Source: Gammaproteobacteria bacterium (GTDB taxonomy: Bacteria > Pseudomonadota > Gammaproteobacteria > Chromatiales > Chromatiaceae). Taken from it: 14,397 nucleotides of DNA. The notes under the pieces were generated by a model. The model saw only the letters and a list, made by a program, of their open reading frames with translations, ran no database searches and was not told the origin of the DNA. The stretch is taken from assembly GCA_030620735.1 (NCBI GenBank), contig JAUXDV010000020.1, positions 1-14,397 of the forward strand, read 5' to 3'. Both the position numbers and the translations under genes were made by a program. Numbering within the stretch: the stretch's first letter is position 1; every line of letters begins with the position of its first letter. Of the stretch, positions 12,417-14,397 are shown one piece after another.

Positions 12417-12926
12417 TCAGTATTCCAACACAGCTCGACGATTGCGCGCCCAGGCGCTCTCATTGTGATCATAGGACTCGGGCTGCTCTTCACCATAACT
12501 GACAGAGGTAATTTGACTGGATGAGACGCCCTGATTGACCAAATGACGGCTGACTACGTGTGCGCGCTCTTCGCCAAGCGCCATGTTGTATTCCCGCGAG
12601 CCACGCTCATCGGTGTGCCCCTGGATCGTCAACTGACCACCTGATTTGATCAGGTTTTGAGCATGTGTAGCCAACACACCGTCATACTCGGAACGGATGC
12701 TGCTGTCGTCATAACCAAAGTAGATCACGCGGGGATTTCCACCTGCGCCGGAGCCATATCCCGAACCTCCGGCACCGTAGCCGGATGTACCGGAACCATC
12801 GCCATATCCACTTCCATCTCCATCTCCGTCCTCACCATCCTTGGAGCCACCGGAGCTGCTGCAGCCGCCGAGAAAGAGCACTCCGGACACAAAGAGCGCC
12901 GTCAAAAAACTGTTTTTTACCATCAT
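12417..12926 (-). CDS. pal: peptidoglycan-associated lipoprotein Pal
   Basis: Pal is an outer-membrane lipoprotein that binds peptidoglycan and TolB. The 169-residue precursor has a lipoprotein signal with lipobox LGGC (C22). A Gly/Asp/Ser/Tyr-rich linker (23-63) with repeated GSGYG-like units follows, then the OmpA-type domain (about 66-169) with IYFGYDDSSI, GHTDERGSREYN (103-114), LGEERA and ARNRRAVLEY. The chosen start is the first of two adjacent ATGs (12926, 12923). GGGAGAA lies upstream, and the tolB stop overlaps them as ATGATG. The linker is more Gly-rich than in Pal proteins such as that of E. coli. Confidence 0.94.
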   Translation of the reverse strand: MMVKNSFLTALFVSGVLFLGGCSSSGGSKDGEDGDGDGSGYGDGSGTSGYGAGGSGYGSGAGGNPRVIYFGYDDSSIRSEYDGVLATHAQNLIKSGGQLTIQGHTDERGSREYNMALGEERAHVVSRHLVNQGVSSSQITSVSYGEEQPESYDHNESAWARNRRAVLEY

Positions 12927-14200
12927 CTTCTTCTCCCGATCAAATAGGGTGACCATGCAGGATCGCGTACCTCACCCCCCTGGCGCGCAAGGCGCTGCCT
13001 CACATCATAATCAACTGCGACTACTGAAAGTACCCCTCCGCCGGCAGCATAGACCACCATACTGCCATTCGGAGCAAAACTTGGTGATTCGTTCAGACTT
13101 CCTGAACTGATTGTCTGCATTCCACGAGTTTCCAGGTCGAGTATAGCAACCTGATCGCCTCGCGAACGTGTAATCAATGCCAGTCTCTTTCCATCTGGCG
13201 AATAGCTGGAGTCTGCATTATAGCTGCCTTCAAAAGTGAGTCGTGAGGCGCCGCCTCCACTGGCTGCAATCTTGTAGATTTGCGGCTTGCCACCGCGATT
13301 GGATGTAAATGCGATCCAGCGGCCATCCGGTGACCAGCTCGGCTCCGTATCGATGGACTCACTATGGGTCAGTCGGTGTGCAGCGCCGCCATTGGCTCCG
13401 ATGATATAGATTTCCGGATTGCCGTCTTTGGAAAGAGTGACCGCAAGCCGGCGTCCGTCAGGAGACCATGCAGGTGCGCCGTTGAGTCCGGAAGTACTAC
13501 TGATGCGTATGCGCTTGCCGCTTGTCAGTGTCTGCACATAGATGCCGGGCCGGCCTTTATCAAAAGCGACATAGGCAAGACGATTCCCGTCCGGAGACCA
13601 TGCCGGAGAGAGGATCGGTTCGTTGGATGAGAGCACGGTTTTAGCATTGTGCCCGTCAGAGTCGGAAATTTTCAGTGTGCGATGACGTTTATTGGCAACA
13701 ACATAGGCTATTCTGGTCGCAAATGCGCCGCGTTTCCCAGTCAGCTTCTCGTAGATGAGGTCTGCAATATGGTGTGCAGCAAAGCGCTGATCCTTGATCT
13801 TCGTCGTGACCGTTTCGCTCAGCAGCTTCTGAGATGAAGCCGTGTCATAGAGAGAGAAGCGCGCCTTGTAACCGGAACCCGTCTGCAGAATCTGGCCAGT
13901 CACCAGGTTGGCAATATTTCTGGAGCGCCATGCATCAGTATTGACAGGGGCGCCCCAGGCAGGCGCCGGCGGCTGGTTCGTGCGCGCAACCGGATTGAAT
14001 TGACCGGAGCGTTTCAGATCCGCAGCAATAATCTCGGCAAAATCCGCCGTCAGCGGGGTGCCGCCGCCATCCCGGCTGAACGGAGCGATGGCAATGGATG
14101 TTGCATCCGAGTTGCCTCCGGTGATTTCAATTGTCAGCTCTGCATGCGCTGTCAAAGGCAGCAGCAACAGTGCGGAAAAGAGAATAAAAGCTTTTTGCAT
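12923..14200 (-). CDS. tolB: Tol-Pal system protein TolB
   Basis: TolB is a periplasmic protein that connects TolA in the inner membrane with Pal at the outer membrane. The 425-residue precursor has a signal peptide (1-20, cleavage after AHA), an N-terminal alpha/beta domain (about 21-155) and a beta-propeller. The propeller shows SPAWSPDGNRLAY (198-210), APAWSPDGRRLAV (242-254), EPSWSPDGRWIAF (286-298), SYSPDGKRLAL (332-342) and SPSFAPNGSMVVY (372-384), ending in DPAWSPYL. The length and order fit the family. The start overlaps the tolA stop by one base (TAATG), and its own stop overlaps pal. Confidence 0.97.
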   Translation of the reverse strand: MQKAFILFSALLLLPLTAHAELTIEITGGNSDATSIAIAPFSRDGGGTPLTADFAEIIAADLKRSGQFNPVARTNQPPAPAWGAPVNTDAWRSRNIANLVTGQILQTGSGYKARFSLYDTASSQKLLSETVTTKIKDQRFAAHHIADLIYEKLTGKRGAFATRIAYVVANKRHRTLKISDSDGHNAKTVLSSNEPILSPAWSPDGNRLAYVAFDKGRPGIYVQTLTSGKRIRISSTSGLNGAPAWSPDGRRLAVTLSKDGNPEIYIIGANGGAAHRLTHSESIDTEPSWSPDGRWIAFTSNRGGKPQIYKIAASGGGASRLTFEGSYNADSSYSPDGKRLALITRSRGDQVAILDLETRGMQTISSGSLNESPSFAPNGSMVVYAAGGGVLSVVAVDYDVRQRLARQGGEVRDPAWSPYLIGRRR

Positions 14201-14397
14201 TATCTGATTCCAGTTGGAGAAAATTTTAACGTCAGGCTTCGAAACTTGTCGAATGCACCACCCTTGGGCACTGGTAGGGGCGAAGCTTTTTTTACAGCAT
14301 CCTGTGCCGAGCGATCATACACCGGATTACCACTTGAACGCGATACTGATACATCTGCGACAGCGCCGCCCGGGAAAAGTTTTACACGCAACGAAGT
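14200..14397 (-). CDS. tolA: TolA, C-terminal domain (partial)
   Basis: This is the 3' end of tolA; the gene continues past the window edge. The 65 visible residues show the TolA domain III pattern: RVKLFPGGAVADVSVSRSSG, then NPVYDRSAQDAVKKASPLPVP and a C-terminal FRSLTLKFSP. This domain reaches across the periplasm to TolB/Pal and is the usual docking site of filamentous phages and colicins. Identity is supported by tolB overlapping it by one base. Confidence 0.9.
   Translation of the reverse strand, partial: TSLRVKLFPGGAVADVSVSRSSGNPVYDRSAQDAVKKASPLPVPKGGAFDKFRSLTLKFSPTGIR

Noticed and set aside
1..14397. tRNA, rRNA, CRISPR arrays, insertion sequences
   Set aside because: No cloverleaf, rRNA-like stretch, regularly spaced repeat series or transposase reading frame was seen.

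Overview
The window looks like chromosomal DNA of a gammaproteobacterium. The evidence is the 3' half of a Tol-Pal operon in its usual order, followed by queE and queC, plus trxB-aat-bpt and the pair dsbA with an endonuclease/exonuclease/phosphatase-family gene. Base composition is moderate (one sampled 60-base stretch of trxB is about 58% GC). A sulfur-oxidising lineage is possible, because there is a membrane rhodanese and an OmpA-type protein with a Tyr/Asn/Gly/Asp-rich domain reminiscent of sulfur-globule proteins. That lineage call is inference, not proof.

Left part (1-3700, + strand): thioredoxin reductase, the two N-degron aminoacyl-tRNA-protein transferases Aat and Bpt (overlapping by 8 nt), the murein endopeptidase MepA, and a small two-helix membrane protein 4 nt after mepA. 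A 23-bp inverted repeat lies between trxB and aat. A perfect 15-bp tandem duplication sits exactly at the aat/bpt junction.

Middle accessory part (3700-7770, + strand): a dispersed-type palindrome is followed by two overlapping genes. The first encodes a very compact PEP-synthase/dikinase-like protein and the second a membrane-anchored tandem rhodanese. This is the most novel-looking gene pair in the window. Next come the OmpA-family protein with the low-complexity domain and a DUF1841 protein.

Right part (7794-14397, mainly - strand): an EEP-family phosphodiesterase coupled to dsbA, then dtd, then queC-queE-cpoB-pal-tolB-tolA reading right to left. Between dtd and queC there is a 344-bp gap on the opposite (+) strand. 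It holds a 13-bp perfect inverted repeat, a promoter-like element, a perfect Shine-Dalgarno sequence, an unusual number of GGA motifs, several hairpins, a 12-bp long-range complement and a textbook Rho-independent terminator. This is a good candidate for an undescribed structured RNA, possibly of the CsrA/RsmA-sequestering kind, or for a very small gene that starts at ACG.

Functional themes are envelope integrity (Tol-Pal, CpoB, MepA, OmpA-like), periplasmic redox and sulfur handling (TrxB, DsbA, rhodanese), protein quality control at the tRNA level (Aat, Bpt, Dtd) and queuosine synthesis (QueC, QueE).
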